Shown: piece after piece, positions 9,387 through 18,138 of the stretch | Layout of the letters: each line of letters begins with the position of its first letter | Numbering within the stretch: position 1 is the first letter of the stretch | DNA from: MPNP01 sp965116235 | GTDB lineage: Bacteria > Pseudomonadota > Alphaproteobacteria > Rhodobacterales > Rhodobacteraceae | DNA: 64,000 nt | NCBI GenBank assembly: GCA_965116235.1 | Contig: OZ220496.1 | Location: forward strand, 2,108,001-2,172,000 | Reading direction: 5' to 3' | The notes under the pieces: model-generated | Seen by the model: the letters and a program-made list of their open reading frames with translations, nothing else | Database searches by the model: none | Told to the model about the DNA's origin: nothing | Position numbers and translations under genes: made by a program

Positions 9387-10169
9387 TCAGTCGGGCTGTG
9401 TTGCGGGCTTGAACTCTGAAATATCCACTGCTGCAAGCCGCTTGAGCAGTTGAACAAAACCGTTGGCCTGATGAACAGCAGTCCGCTTACCCTTTTCGGC
9501 TGTCGCCTTGGCGGCCTCGCCGACAGTGCCCGAAGGATTGACATCCTTGGCAATCCATCCATAGCTTATGGGGCCGATAGGTGAAAAGGGTGATGTCTCG
9601 GCCGACGAACGGAAGTTGTCGGCTTGTGTCATGTCAACGAGATCGGGCCTGAAATGAAGCACAAGCGACGTCTCCACATCACCACCGTGAATGCCGTAAG
9701 TCTGTTCGTAGGGTGAGTATAGTTCAGGTGGGTGACCAAAATTGCCCCACTGGCATTTCACCACATACATGCCGTGTTGCACTCGGAGTTCGCGCCCGAC
9801 AATAGAGTTCAGATCCAGATTGCCGCCGTGCGAGTTGATGATAACCAGCTTGCGAATGCCGCTGCGGGCGACAGAGTCGCCGATTTCGGTCCAGGCTCGC
9901 AAGGCCGTTTCAGCGGACAGCGTCAATGTACCAAACTCCCAGATATGCTCATTCGACTTGCCAATCGCCTGCAAGGGCAGGATGCGCACATCAAGATCAT
10001 CGGTCAGGAGTCTTTGCGTCTCGTTCAGCATGCCGCGGCCGATGATCGTGTCCGTGCCAACCGGCAAATGAGGTCCGTGCTGCTCGATGGCAGCTGTCGG
10101 CAGCACGGCTATGGTCTTCATTGGGTCGATGTTACGAAAGTCACCAGCTTTAAGTTCCAACCAATCCAA
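9387..10169 (-). CDS. Creatininase-family amidohydrolase
   Basis: About 260 aa. The family metal motifs are EQHGPHLPVGTD near residue 30 and INSHGGN near residue 110, followed by GIHGGDVETS with its metal-binding Glu. Members are Zn/Mn hydrolases that open cyclic amides (creatinine) or remove formyl groups from pyrimidine-derived intermediates. The start is taken as the TTG at 10169, with GGGAG 8 bases upstream (plus strand CTCCC). A longer frame to 10361 would overlap the preceding gene by 160 bases. It is the last gene of an operon starting at 16766 that also holds a CodA-like deaminase, which suggests a ring-opening step in catabolism of a small N-heterocycle (inference). Confidence 0.85.
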   Translation of the reverse strand: MDWLELKAGDFRNIDPMKTIAVLPTAAIEQHGPHLPVGTDTIIGRGMLNETQRLLTDDLDVRILPLQAIGKSNEHIWEFGTLTLSAETALRAWTEIGDSVARSGIRKLVIINSHGGNLDLNSIVGRELRVQHGMYVVKCQWGNFGHPPELYSPYEQTYGIHGGDVETSLVLHFRPDLVDMTQADNFRSSAETSPFSPIGPISYGWIAKDVNPSGTVGEAAKATAEKGKRTAVHQANGFVQLLKRLAAVDISEFKPATQPD

Positions 10170-10197
10170 AGTTTTTACTCCCTGTCGTTTGACTGTT

Positions 10198-10791
10198 CTA
10201 TGAGACAAGCTTGTTGAGCCGGGCCTGCACTTTTGCAAGGTGCCTTGTACGGCTGTCTTCGGTTGAAGTGTCCATTCGATAGTGAACGGCACACACTCTT
10301 TTGGCATTGAAACGACACAGGGAACGAACGGCTCGCATAATCGTCCTCCTTCCGGGGGCACCCATCAGAAAGGTCAGCCACCTCGAGGCACCCCCGGTGG
10401 TGAACAATCCCAAGCGGTTGATATGTTGAAGTCCCGGCTTGATATCCTCATTGCTTGTGGGCATGTGAAAAGCAACGCCAGGCAACAGAACCCGATCCAG
10501 CCAACCTTTCAACATGGCGGGCAATCCGTACCACCATGTCGGATAGATGAATATTAACGTTTCGCACCAGAGAAGATCTTGGATGTAGGATTCCAATCCG
10601 TCTTGATTGGTTTCGGTATTGAGGTAGTTCTGATGTTCTGCCTTCATCATGACCGGGTTGAATTCTTCACGATACAGATCGGTAAGTCGATACTCGATCC
10701 CGTTCTTTGCCAGTGTCCGAACAACAGTATCCTTCACGACGGCCGTGAAACTCCGCTCGTTGGGATGACAATAAATTATCAGAACCTTCAC
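10198..10791 (-). CDS. NAD(P)H:quinone-type flavodoxin-fold oxidoreductase, paralog 2
   Basis: A 197-aa protein of the KefF/MdaB/NQO1-like family. The start LIIYCHPNERSFT forms the FMN phosphate loop, YPTWWYGLPAMLKGWLDRV is the conserved core, and a TTGG loop follows. Such proteins reduce quinones or supply reduced flavin. It overlaps its upstream paralog by 4 bases (ATGA) and is related to it along its length, so the pair arose by duplication. A job in feeding electrons to or from the operon's FAD enzyme is inferred from context only. Confidence 0.87.
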   Translation of the reverse strand: MKVLIIYCHPNERSFTAVVKDTVVRTLAKNGIEYRLTDLYREEFNPVMMKAEHQNYLNTETNQDGLESYIQDLLWCETLIFIYPTWWYGLPAMLKGWLDRVLLPGVAFHMPTSNEDIKPGLQHINRLGLFTTGGASRWLTFLMGAPGRRTIMRAVRSLCRFNAKRVCAVHYRMDTSTEDSRTRHLAKVQARLNKLVS

Positions 10792-11369
10792 GGCAGTTTG
10801 GTGACCTCGTTCTTGACCTTCTTGATAAAGTTGCGGCGCCTGGTCTCGTCGGCATTGTTCATGTCGTACAGAGCAAGATATCGCAACACTTTGGGGCGAC
10901 AGTAAAAACGAAAGTTGTTGTTGACGACTTGGCGGGGCGGATCAAGCGTCAGTGCCGCTCTGAGTCTCGTGCCGCCATAAGTGGCGACAGCATAGACATA
11001 GTCGATGCTTGAACTGACGGGCCGCAGGTTGCCATCGTCAAGTTCGAAAGCGACGCCGGGCAACATGACGCGATCAAAAAAACCCTTTAGGATTGCCGGA
11101 AAACCGAAAATCCAGACAGGATACACCAGAAACAGTCCATCGGCTCTCTGAAATCGTTCAACGTAACTGGCCACAGGCTGCTGGTTCGCAGGAACGGTGT
11201 GGTAGTTGCGCCGTTCTTCGGCTGAAAGAATCGGGTTAAAGTTTTCCTTGTACAGATCACAAAGATCGACATCCCACCCCTTGCTTTCAAGGGTATCAAC
11301 CACCGTGTGTCGCAACGCTCCCGAAAAGCTCTCCGGCACGGGATGGGCGTGAAGAACAAAAGCCCTCAT
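10788..11369 (-). CDS. NAD(P)H:quinone-type flavodoxin-fold oxidoreductase, paralog 1
   Basis: A 193-aa protein. It begins AFVLHAHPVPESFSGAL and carries YPVWIFGFPAILKGFFDRV followed by ATYGG, the same fold as the next gene. It overlaps the FAD-oxidoreductase gene before it and its paralog after it by 4 bases each, so translation is coupled through all three. The two paralogs may form a heterodimer or act on successive intermediates; the sequence does not decide this. Confidence 0.87.
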   Translation of the reverse strand: MRAFVLHAHPVPESFSGALRHTVVDTLESKGWDVDLCDLYKENFNPILSAEERRNYHTVPANQQPVASYVERFQRADGLFLVYPVWIFGFPAILKGFFDRVMLPGVAFELDDGNLRPVSSSIDYVYAVATYGGTRLRAALTLDPPRQVVNNNFRFYCRPKVLRYLALYDMNNADETRRRNFIKKVKNEVTKLP

Positions 11370-12769
11370 GTGTCAGCAGGCAAAATGCCCGGATAGGAAT
11401 ACATGGTCTTGAAATCCCAGTTGGGATCATCCCAGGCAATCATCTTGCCGGGATTGAGCAATCCCTTGGGGTCGGCCTCTCGCTTGAAGTCCAGCTGCCG
11501 GGTGTCAACCGTTTGACGCCCCCCTTCTTCCAGCGTGTATCGATGCGGGTTAAACACCATGCACCCCAACTCCTCATGAACGCGAACAATTTCGTCGAGC
11601 CGGTCTTCCGTGGTGAATTTGACGATGGGAAGGGCCGCAAACATGACCTTGCCTTTTTCCCGCATGACTTCCAAATGTTGCAAAACCTCGCTGCCAAAGA
11701 TTTTTCGGATAGCCGAAATTTTCTCAAGATAGTCGGGATAGCCATATCGGACTTGCAGGTAAGTAATGGTAGGATCGATGCGCAAGGCCCTCAACGTGGT
11801 GTGATTCCAGGCATATTCAAACACCGGACCAGGATGGCGGGGCCAATCGTTCTGATCTGAACGATAGATGATTACGGCATGCTTTTCACGTGCCAGAAAA
11901 GTCATGAATGCATCCATTGAGTGGGGTGCCACCATCAAGGCCAGCATGTTGGCCTCAGGAACGATATGGGGCTTGAGCCGCGGGAAATAGTCATAGGCAA
12001 TGGGCGCCTCCATGGGTGTGGCAAGCTTGATCAGAATCCCGTCTTCATTGGCCAGGTCCGCTGCAAACCGGACCGAATCCATGAAATTGTCAAAGGCCAG
12101 AAAAAGCCCGATCCAATCATACGCCGGGGCCAGGGGCATTTCAATTTCAGTAATCACGCCGTTAGTGCCGTAGGCATGAGAGACTCGGGGTATTTCATCC
12201 CCTCGAAACTCAAGCACTCGCGGATTTTCTTCCATGGTCACGACCTGAATGCGGATGATGTTTCCGATGTCGCGCAACTGTCCCCACTTGCAGGAGCCGA
12301 CGCCACCCGACCCCCCGGCCACGAAGCCGCCGATTGATGCTGTGGCCCAAGTTGAGGAAAACATTCTGATTTCCTGTTGTGAAGCCTCAATGCAGGCCTT
12401 GTCCAGCTCCTTGAGCAGGCATCCCGGTTCTGCAACAACTCGCCCGGGTCCGATCTCCTTGACCTGGGTCATTTGATTCATGTGGATGATGCATCCACCA
12501 GCCAGGGGCATGGCCTGGCCATAGTTGCCAGTACCGGATCCGCGGACCGTGACGGGGACATCATGCGAGTAGCAGACCTTGACGATGTTGATGACATCGT
12601 CCCGATTGCGGGGGGATACGACAAAGTCGGCGACGAGATGGTCCATACGGGATTTCAGTACCGGCGAATACCAGAAAAAATCGCGGCTCATCGCTTGCAG
12701 GGCTGGCCCCGAATCGACGATGTCCAGGTGCTTGAGTTCGTTTTTGGCCAATGAGATATTTCGGTTCAT
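11366..12769 (-). CDS. FAD-linked oxidoreductase (PCMH/VAO family, GlcD-like)
   Basis: A 467-aa protein with an FAD-binding PCMH domain. PVTVRGSGTGNYGQAMPL near residue 75 and TASIGGFVAGGSGGVGS near residue 143 match the pyrophosphate-binding segments. The C-terminal motif DPKGLLNPGKMI is typical of glycolate, lactate or alkyl-DHAP-like oxidases. It lacks the usual iron-sulfur partner. ATGA overlaps on both sides (with the deaminase and with the reductases) tie it to the operon. It probably oxidises or dehydrogenates an intermediate of the pathway; the substrate is unknown. Confidence 0.85.
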   Translation of the reverse strand: MNRNISLAKNELKHLDIVDSGPALQAMSRDFFWYSPVLKSRMDHLVADFVVSPRNRDDVINIVKVCYSHDVPVTVRGSGTGNYGQAMPLAGGCIIHMNQMTQVKEIGPGRVVAEPGCLLKELDKACIEASQQEIRMFSSTWATASIGGFVAGGSGGVGSCKWGQLRDIGNIIRIQVVTMEENPRVLEFRGDEIPRVSHAYGTNGVITEIEMPLAPAYDWIGLFLAFDNFMDSVRFAADLANEDGILIKLATPMEAPIAYDYFPRLKPHIVPEANMLALMVAPHSMDAFMTFLAREKHAVIIYRSDQNDWPRHPGPVFEYAWNHTTLRALRIDPTITYLQVRYGYPDYLEKISAIRKIFGSEVLQHLEVMREKGKVMFAALPIVKFTTEDRLDEIVRVHEELGCMVFNPHRYTLEEGGRQTVDTRQLDFKREADPKGLLNPGKMIAWDDPNWDFKTMYSYPGILPADT

Positions 12770-14037
12770 TCAACCTCCATCAGATAATCAAGTTCGGCAT
12801 AGTCGGGAAGTTCACGTCGGGTCTGTTTTCCATTCCGAATCAGGATACGATCCGCTTGGGGACGGGAAAGCAACTCACTCAGATTGCGGGCCTTGAACAG
12901 GATGAAGTCAGCCCTGTGACCGGTCGTGATGCTGAATTCAGGGAATCCGCATATCCCGGCCGGTGTCTTGGAAAACGACTCCAGCCAGTGCTGGCGAGAG
13001 TGGTCAAGATGACAAATTCGAGTGGCCTCTCGCATGACCTCAACCATGTCCAGATCGCCATAGGCATAAAAGGGGTCACGGGTATTGTCTGAAGCAAAGC
13101 TGACCCGAATGCCTCGTTCGGCCATTTCGTGAACAAGCGTTACACCCCGCCAGCGTGGAGTTTGATTCCTCCGTCGATCCTGCAGGTACATGTTGCACAT
13201 GGGCAACGAAACGACACTCAAATTGGCTTTGGCGACCTGCTCCAAGGTATCCGTTATGGTGTCGGCTTCCTGTTGTGACAGGGAACAGCAATGGCCAACA
13301 TTGACCGCAGGACCAAAATCCATCTCCTGCACGAGTTGAGCGATCAACCGGAGGGAATTTGAATTGGTGTCCTTTGTCTCGTCCGTATGAAAATCCACAT
13401 CCATGCGTCTTTCCTGGGCAACATTGAAGAACCATCGCAGGCGACTTTCGAGATCTGGACACGGGTATGTGACGCAGCCGAGAACGCCGCCGTATTTAGC
13501 CGCCGTATTGGCTATGTCGATGAATTCGTCCGAATGGTCGACGGCCTCGATGCCCAAAATTGTAACTGCCTGCAGGTCAACCCGACCCGACCATTCGTCT
13601 CGTACTCGGGCGAATGTGGGCCAGGAAATCTTATGTTGCGGTGAAGCGGAATCCAGATGGGTCCGAATGGCACCGGTACCATGGGCATAAGCGCACCTCA
13701 GCGCAAAGGTCATGCGTTCGTAGACGTCTCGGGCATTCCAGTTCTTTGCACGGTCATGGCCAACGGTTTCCAAGGCCCCGCTGAACGTTCCATCCGGATT
13801 GGGAGACCGGGGCCAGATATGGCCCTTGTCCAGATGTGTGTGCATGTCGACAAAGAGGGGGAGGGCTAGACTTCCCTTCGCATCTATGACTGTAGCCGAA
13901 GGTTGGTCACAAAAACGCCCATTCTTGACCGAAATGCAAGACAGCTCAATACGAGCCTTCTCATGTGGATCAACCTTGACAAGACCGACATTGGTCAAAG
14001 TCCAGTGGTCTGAACGAGGGAGGGTAAGATGGTCCAC
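12766..14037 (-). CDS. CodA-like amidohydrolase (cytosine/creatinine deaminase family)
   Basis: A 423-aa metal-dependent deaminase. It has the HxH motif DMHTHLDKGH near residue 67, IRTHLDS, DFHTDET near 215, NVGHCCSLS near 250, and SDNTRDPFYAYGDLDM near 315 carrying the catalytic Asp, matching cytosine-deaminase relatives. The GTG start at 14037 overlaps the permease stop by one base (TAGTG). A longer frame to 14343 would lie inside the permease. The family deaminates cytosine, creatinine and related heterocycles. With an importer upstream and a creatininase-like gene downstream, an imported cyclic amidine or aminopyrimidine is the likely substrate (inference). Confidence 0.85.
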   Translation of the reverse strand: MDHLTLPRSDHWTLTNVGLVKVDPHEKARIELSCISVKNGRFCDQPSATVIDAKGSLALPLFVDMHTHLDKGHIWPRSPNPDGTFSGALETVGHDRAKNWNARDVYERMTFALRCAYAHGTGAIRTHLDSASPQHKISWPTFARVRDEWSGRVDLQAVTILGIEAVDHSDEFIDIANTAAKYGGVLGCVTYPCPDLESRLRWFFNVAQERRMDVDFHTDETKDTNSNSLRLIAQLVQEMDFGPAVNVGHCCSLSQQEADTITDTLEQVAKANLSVVSLPMCNMYLQDRRRNQTPRWRGVTLVHEMAERGIRVSFASDNTRDPFYAYGDLDMVEVMREATRICHLDHSRQHWLESFSKTPAGICGFPEFSITTGHRADFILFKARNLSELLSRPQADRILIRNGKQTRRELPDYAELDYLMEVE

Positions 14038-14921
14038 TAATTTTCCCGAGCCAAGGCGCTCTCGTGCCACTTGTGCAGCAAAACGTGACTCAAGAATGAC
14101 AGAGCGGTAAAGATGGCGACACCGGTCGCCGCGATGAGCAGAAGGGCCGCAAACATGCGAGGGATGTTGAGCCGATAGCCGGCCTCGATAATTGCATAGG
14201 CCAAACCCGAGCCAATGCCCCCTGAGCCGGCTACGTATTCGGCCACAACGGCTCCAATCAAGGCAAGGCCACCGGCAATGCGAAGGCCGCCAAGAAAGTA
14301 GGGCAGGGCAGAGGGCAATTGCAGATGAAGAAGCTGCTGCCACCGGTTGGCTCCGTAAATCTGGAACAGATTTCGCAGATTATGATCAACGGAGTTGAGA
14401 CCTAGGGTGGTGTTGGATAGGACCGGGAAAAATGCGACGACCCAAGCGCAAATCAACAGCCCGACAAAGCGGCTTTCAACGTAAATGAAAATCAGCGGTG
14501 CAATCGAGATGATCGGCGTGACCTGCAAGATAACCGCATAGGGAAAAAAGGAAATCTCGACAAACTTTGATTGCGTAAACAGTATTGCCAGACCAACCCC
14601 GCCGATCACCGCGACGCAAAGAGCCATCAGCGTAATCTGGACTGTTACTCCCAAGGCTCCGATCAGAAAGTCGATATCCTGCCACAGCGTGGATACGACT
14701 CGTCCCGGCCCCGGCAAGATGTAATGGGGTATGTTGTTCGATGTGACCGTATAGTCCCAAAACCATATGGTCAGGGCAAAGATGATCAGCGGCATCAGCC
14801 ACTTGCCAGTTTTCTCGGCCTGTTTTCGGCGCTTCTTCTTCAACTCGTCCTTGTCGACAACCCCGTTTGAGCCGGAAACGGGCAAGCTGGATTCTTCAGA
14901 AGGACTTGCAGTGTTGTTCAT
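14037..14921 (-). CDS. ABC importer permease (SsuC/TauC/ThiX type)
   Basis: A 294-aa protein with a charged N-terminal extension and about six membrane helices. The binding-protein-dependent transport (EAA) loop is visible around NLFQIYGANRWQQLLHLQLPSALPYFLGGLRIA. It groups with permeases for nitrate, taurine, sulfonate and pyrimidine importers. It starts 6 bases after the ATPase gene and is followed by the deaminase at a 1-base overlap. Together with the ATPase and the NMT1-like binding protein it makes a complete importer. Confidence 0.9.
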   Translation of the reverse strand: MNNTASPSEESSLPVSGSNGVVDKDELKKKRRKQAEKTGKWLMPLIIFALTIWFWDYTVTSNNIPHYILPGPGRVVSTLWQDIDFLIGALGVTVQITLMALCVAVIGGVGLAILFTQSKFVEISFFPYAVILQVTPIISIAPLIFIYVESRFVGLLICAWVVAFFPVLSNTTLGLNSVDHNLRNLFQIYGANRWQQLLHLQLPSALPYFLGGLRIAGGLALIGAVVAEYVAGSGGIGSGLAYAIIEAGYRLNIPRMFAALLLIAATGVAIFTALSFLSHVLLHKWHESALAREN

Positions 14922-14927
14922 GGCATT

Positions 14928-15692
14928 TCACCCGTTCATTGATGCTCTCAATGCCTCCGACGTGATACGACAGGCTGAAGCATATTGTGGGGATGTGCGA
15001 AAGCTTTCTTCGCGCGGATACGGCTCTTCGACCTTGAGTTCCTTGATGATTCGTCCAGGGCGGGCCACCATGACGGCAATTCGGTCGGACAAGAAGACGC
15101 TTTCAAAGACCGAATGAGTCACGAAGATTATGGTGCAGCCGAATTCTTCACGGATCTGCAGCAAGTCGTTGTTGAGCTTGAAGCGAGTTATTTCATCCAA
15201 AGCGGCAAAGGGCTCGTCCATCAAGATGATCTTTGGATCTGTAACGAGTGCCCGGGCGATTGAAACGCGCATCTTCATGCCCCCGGAAAGCTCGCGCGGG
15301 TAGCTGTTGGCAAACTCCTTCAGCCCGACCAGTTCCAGAGAACGTTCAATTTCTTCTGATGCACTGCGGAAGGATCGGTTCTGCAGGCGAAAGGGAAGCC
15401 AGACATTCTTGGCCACGGTGGCCCAAGGCATGAGGGTGGGTTCCTGAAATACGACGCCAATGGCTCCACTGTCGTGCTTCTGATGCCACTTGACCTTGCC
15501 CACTGTTGGCTCGGTCAGGCCGGCAATGATGCGCAGGGCCGTCGACTTGCCGCAGCCGGACGGGCCAAGCAGGCTGATAAAATCGCCAGAGTGGATTTTC
15601 AGGGACATGTCGCGAAGGGCGACAACGTCCTCGGAAAAGGTCTTGCCGATATTCTCCAGTTCGAGCAAGTCGGTTCTGGACGCGTCAGTCAA
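14928..15692 (-). CDS. ABC importer ATPase (SsuB/TauB type)
   Basis: A 254-aa ATP-binding subunit. Walker A is GPSGCGKST near residue 44, the Q-loop VVFQEPTLMPW, the signature LSGGMKMR and Walker B KIILMDEPFAALD, with the switch His in FVTHSVFES. The MPW after the Q-loop and GMKMR signature are typical of the nitrate/taurine/sulfonate group. It lies between the binding protein (81-base gap holding a strong hairpin) and the permease (6-base gap). Confidence 0.92.
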   Translation of the reverse strand: MTDASRTDLLELENIGKTFSEDVVALRDMSLKIHSGDFISLLGPSGCGKSTALRIIAGLTEPTVGKVKWHQKHDSGAIGVVFQEPTLMPWATVAKNVWLPFRLQNRSFRSASEEIERSLELVGLKEFANSYPRELSGGMKMRVSIARALVTDPKIILMDEPFAALDEITRFKLNNDLLQIREEFGCTIIFVTHSVFESVFLSDRIAVMVARPGRIIKELKVEEPYPREESFRTSPQYASACRITSEALRASMNG

Positions 15693-15724
15693 TCTTCTGC
15701 CAAAAACCTGTGTGCCGCAAAAGA

Positions 15725-15756
15725 TGTCGGGGGTATAGCCTGTTATACCCCCGACA
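15725..15756 (-). promoter_or_regulatory. Intra-operon hairpin between binding-protein and ATPase genes
   Basis: Perfect 13-base stems (TGTCGGGGGTATA with TATACCCCCGACA) around a 6-base loop sit 17 bases after the binding-protein stop. On the transcribed strand a short T-rich stretch (ATCTTTT) follows. Such hairpins commonly cause partial termination or protect the 3' end of binding-protein mRNA, so this component outnumbers the membrane subunits. Seen: the stem-loop. Inferred: its role. Confidence 0.7.
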
Positions 15757-15773
15757 GTGTCTCGATATGGAAA

Positions 15774-16766
15774 TCAATTCTTGAGATCCATTCCGACGCC
15801 CTTGTTGACAAACTCAGTCGTGTAGGCAGTCTTGTAGTCCAGACCGCCTTCAATAACGCCGGCGTTGACCACCTTGTTGAAGAAGTCGGCAACCTTCTCA
15901 TCGGTTAACGCGCCTATGCCCACAGTGAGTGCATCGCCCGAATCAACAATGCCGCGTTCAAGCATTTTTTCCACGGCGTATGCGATCTTGTCCGGTGTCA
16001 TCTGGGGATTGTCCGCAATGATCAACGCATCGGCGGCCGAGCGGTCGTTATAGAGGTAATTGTACCACCCCTTTATTGAACCATCGACAAAGCACTGAAC
16101 CGTATCGGGACTGTTGGCAATCGTATCCGCCATGGTTTCAATCGTCGTGGCATAGGTGGAGTAGCCGGCATCAGCGATCAGAAATACCATGGGAGTGAAT
16201 CCGCCTTCGGTCTCTACGACGTAAGGTTCAGACGACAGATAGCCTTGCATGCCGAGATTTTTGTCGGCCAGGAATGGCTGAGGATTGAACGTATAGGGAA
16301 TGCGCTGCTCGTCCGTGAAGCCGTATTGAGCGACCATCCATCTGTAAAAGGAGTGAAAGCCATTGTCACCGATCAGCAGGGTCAGGTTCTTCAAATCTTC
16401 GAAACTGTCGGCCATTCCGGGGTGAGCCAGAATGACTTGCGGGTGCTTTTGAAACATGGCCGCAACTGAAACCACTGGAATACCCTCTTTGACCGAGTTG
16501 AAGGCTTGGAGCAGATCGCCCCCCATGTGGAAATGAAGTTTGCCGGCCAGCATCAGAGACCGGTTGTTGACCTGGGGTCCGCCGGGCACAATCGAGACGT
16601 CAAGGCCGCATTCGGCATAAGTGCCATCGGCAACGGATTGGTAAAAACCTCCGTGTTCAGCTTGTGCATACCAGTTGGTTCCAAAAGAAACCTCGGTCAG
16701 TTCGCTGGAATGAGCGGCACCAGCCAACAGGCATAATGAACAAACAAACGAAAATGAAATTCGCAT
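15774..16766 (-). CDS. ABC importer substrate-binding protein (NMT1/THI5-like)
   Basis: A 330-aa periplasmic protein with a signal peptide (MRISFSFVCSLCLLAGAAHSS). The mature part begins VSFGTNWYAQAEHGGFYQSV, the opening of NMT1/SsuA/TauA-type binding domains, which is also the pattern in binding proteins for thiamine-pyrimidine compounds. The ATG follows GAGGGTAAT. It is the first gene of the minus-strand operon ending at 9387. Its ligand is not deducible from sequence; the downstream CodA-like and creatininase-like hydrolases point to an N-heterocycle. Confidence 0.88.
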   Translation of the reverse strand: MRISFSFVCSLCLLAGAAHSSELTEVSFGTNWYAQAEHGGFYQSVADGTYAECGLDVSIVPGGPQVNNRSLMLAGKLHFHMGGDLLQAFNSVKEGIPVVSVAAMFQKHPQVILAHPGMADSFEDLKNLTLLIGDNGFHSFYRWMVAQYGFTDEQRIPYTFNPQPFLADKNLGMQGYLSSEPYVVETEGGFTPMVFLIADAGYSTYATTIETMADTIANSPDTVQCFVDGSIKGWYNYLYNDRSAADALIIADNPQMTPDKIAYAVEKMLERGIVDSGDALTVGIGALTDEKVADFFNKVVNAGVIEGGLDYKTAYTTEFVNKGVGMDLKN

Positions 16767-17327
16767 ATTACCCTCTATAGTGTTAGTAAAAAATGATTAG
16801 ACCCACGCTAACTTTCATTCACAACGCGGTGGAATTTATTAAATAACCCGAAGAAGGGATCCCCGCCTGCGTACGAGGCAACACTGAAATCCCCAAAACG
16901 AAAGTTGTAGTTTGGCAATCGAGTATATGCTGCAAAGTAGAAAAATCCAAAATACTTTGAACGAAGTGGAAAAGTCGCCATCAACGAACGAAGCCGCAAT
17001 GAAGATCTTGACTGTCAGGGATCTGTTGGCCTGACAGGAGTAAATCTTGGGGTGTACGCCGAAGAAAGGCATGGAAGGGATAGCCGCGTTTCGATGAGAC
17101 TTTGCTCTTTGCGTGAGCGGGGGGGGGGATGACGATGATTCGGAAAAGCAGGCACGAGGAGAGTCGAATCAGGGTCGAACGGCTCGGTATCTGTCAACGG
17201 AGAAAATTTTTGGCGAATGACTGAATGCGATAGAGGCCACCCTTTTGATCCAGCCGCATTGGCCAGCCGAGCTTGGCGTTAGGAGAATTTTCTTGTATTG
17301 AGGTCAGCAGCAGTAAGGACGGAAGTC
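16767..17327. promoter_or_regulatory. Divergent promoter region of the catabolic locus, with G10 tract
   Basis: 561 bases separate the divergently transcribed importer operon (minus) and the hydratase-RidA pair (plus). A run of ten G occupies 17119-17128. Short frames here look spurious, including one of 31 codons starting at the ATG right after the run. Immediately before the minus-strand start is an AT-rich stretch with ACTATAGAGGG that could hold a -10 and ribosome site. No regulator gene adjoins. The G tract is the kind of element that varies in length and could alter promoter spacing (inference). Confidence 0.5.
17119..17128 (+). repeat. G10 homopolymer
   Basis: Ten consecutive G between TGCGTGAGC and ATGACGATGA, about 200 bases upstream of the hydratase gene and 350 bases upstream of the importer operon. 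It is one of four G/C runs of eight or more noticed in the window, all in the first 25 kb. Confidence 0.85.
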
Positions 17328-18137
17328 GTGAAAACACTACGAACTCAAAGTTCACATCAATCTATTGCTAAAGCGATTTACGCTGGCATTCGGTCCAGAT
17401 CCATGGTCAAGCCTCCAAACGAAGCAGGCCACCTTAATCATTTGGATGGCGCAATGATCCGCCATGAACTGCTTAAGTTGCATCAGGCTGATGGGGATGA
17501 ACTCATCGGTTACAAGGTCGGGTTCACAGGTGAGGCTGTGCAAAAGTCTCTAGGGATTGACGAGCCAGAGTTTGGTTATCTCACCCAGTCCATGAACATT
17601 CATGGCAAGCCCAAGATTCCGATGCTGGGCAACTTGCAGATTTTCGTGGAGCCCGAGTTGGCTTTTGTGATGGGTGAAGATCTTGACGGAGTGGATGTTT
17701 CATTGGAACGTGTTCTGGATGCCACTTCTGAAGTGGTCCCGGCGTTTGAAATCGTCGGCTCCAGAGTTGGTCTGAACGCCGGAATAAGCAACATTCTGGC
17801 GGACAATGTCGGGGCCTCACGGTTTGTGCTGAGTGCTGAGCGCCACTCGCCGGTAGATTTTCCATTTGATTCGACTCTGGTGGGGCTGAAAGTTGACGGA
17901 GAGTGCTACTCGGGTCATGTCAATGATGTGCTGTCTCATCCAGCAAATTCAATCGCTTGGCTTTGCAGGCGTCTGAACGAACTGGGTTCCATAGGGAGCA
18001 CCATCAAGGCGGGTCATATCATAATGACCGGCTCACCCATAAAACCTGTTCCCGTTCGGGCCGGTACCAAAGTCTCGGCTCAATGGAAAGGTGTAGGTAC
18101 CCACGCGGTTGAATTCTGTCAAGAAGGAAGTGAGTGA
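17328..18137 (+). CDS. 2-keto-4-pentenoate hydratase / oxalocrotonate decarboxylase family (MhpD-like)
   Basis: A 269-aa protein from the GTG at 17328, with AGGACGGAAG just upstream; a TTG at 17298 would add ten residues. It shows GYKVGFTGEAVQKSLG, VEPELAFVMGEDL and the metal-binding Glu residues of the hydratase/decarboxylase fold, and ends IKAGHIIMTGSPIKPVPVRAG as the family does. These Mg-dependent enzymes act on 2-hydroxy-2,4-dienoates or oxalocrotonate in meta-cleavage pathways. The next gene encodes a RidA protein, a pairing familiar from 2-aminomuconate-type routes. It is divergent from the N-heterocycle-like import and deamination operon and may handle its ring-cleavage products (inference). 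Confidence 0.82.
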   Translation: MKTLRTQSSHQSIAKAIYAGIRSRSMVKPPNEAGHLNHLDGAMIRHELLKLHQADGDELIGYKVGFTGEAVQKSLGIDEPEFGYLTQSMNIHGKPKIPMLGNLQIFVEPELAFVMGEDLDGVDVSLERVLDATSEVVPAFEIVGSRVGLNAGISNILADNVGASRFVLSAERHSPVDFPFDSTLVGLKVDGECYSGHVNDVLSHPANSIAWLCRRLNELGSIGSTIKAGHIIMTGSPIKPVPVRAGTKVSAQWKGVGTHAVEFCQEGSE

Positions 18138-18138
18138 G

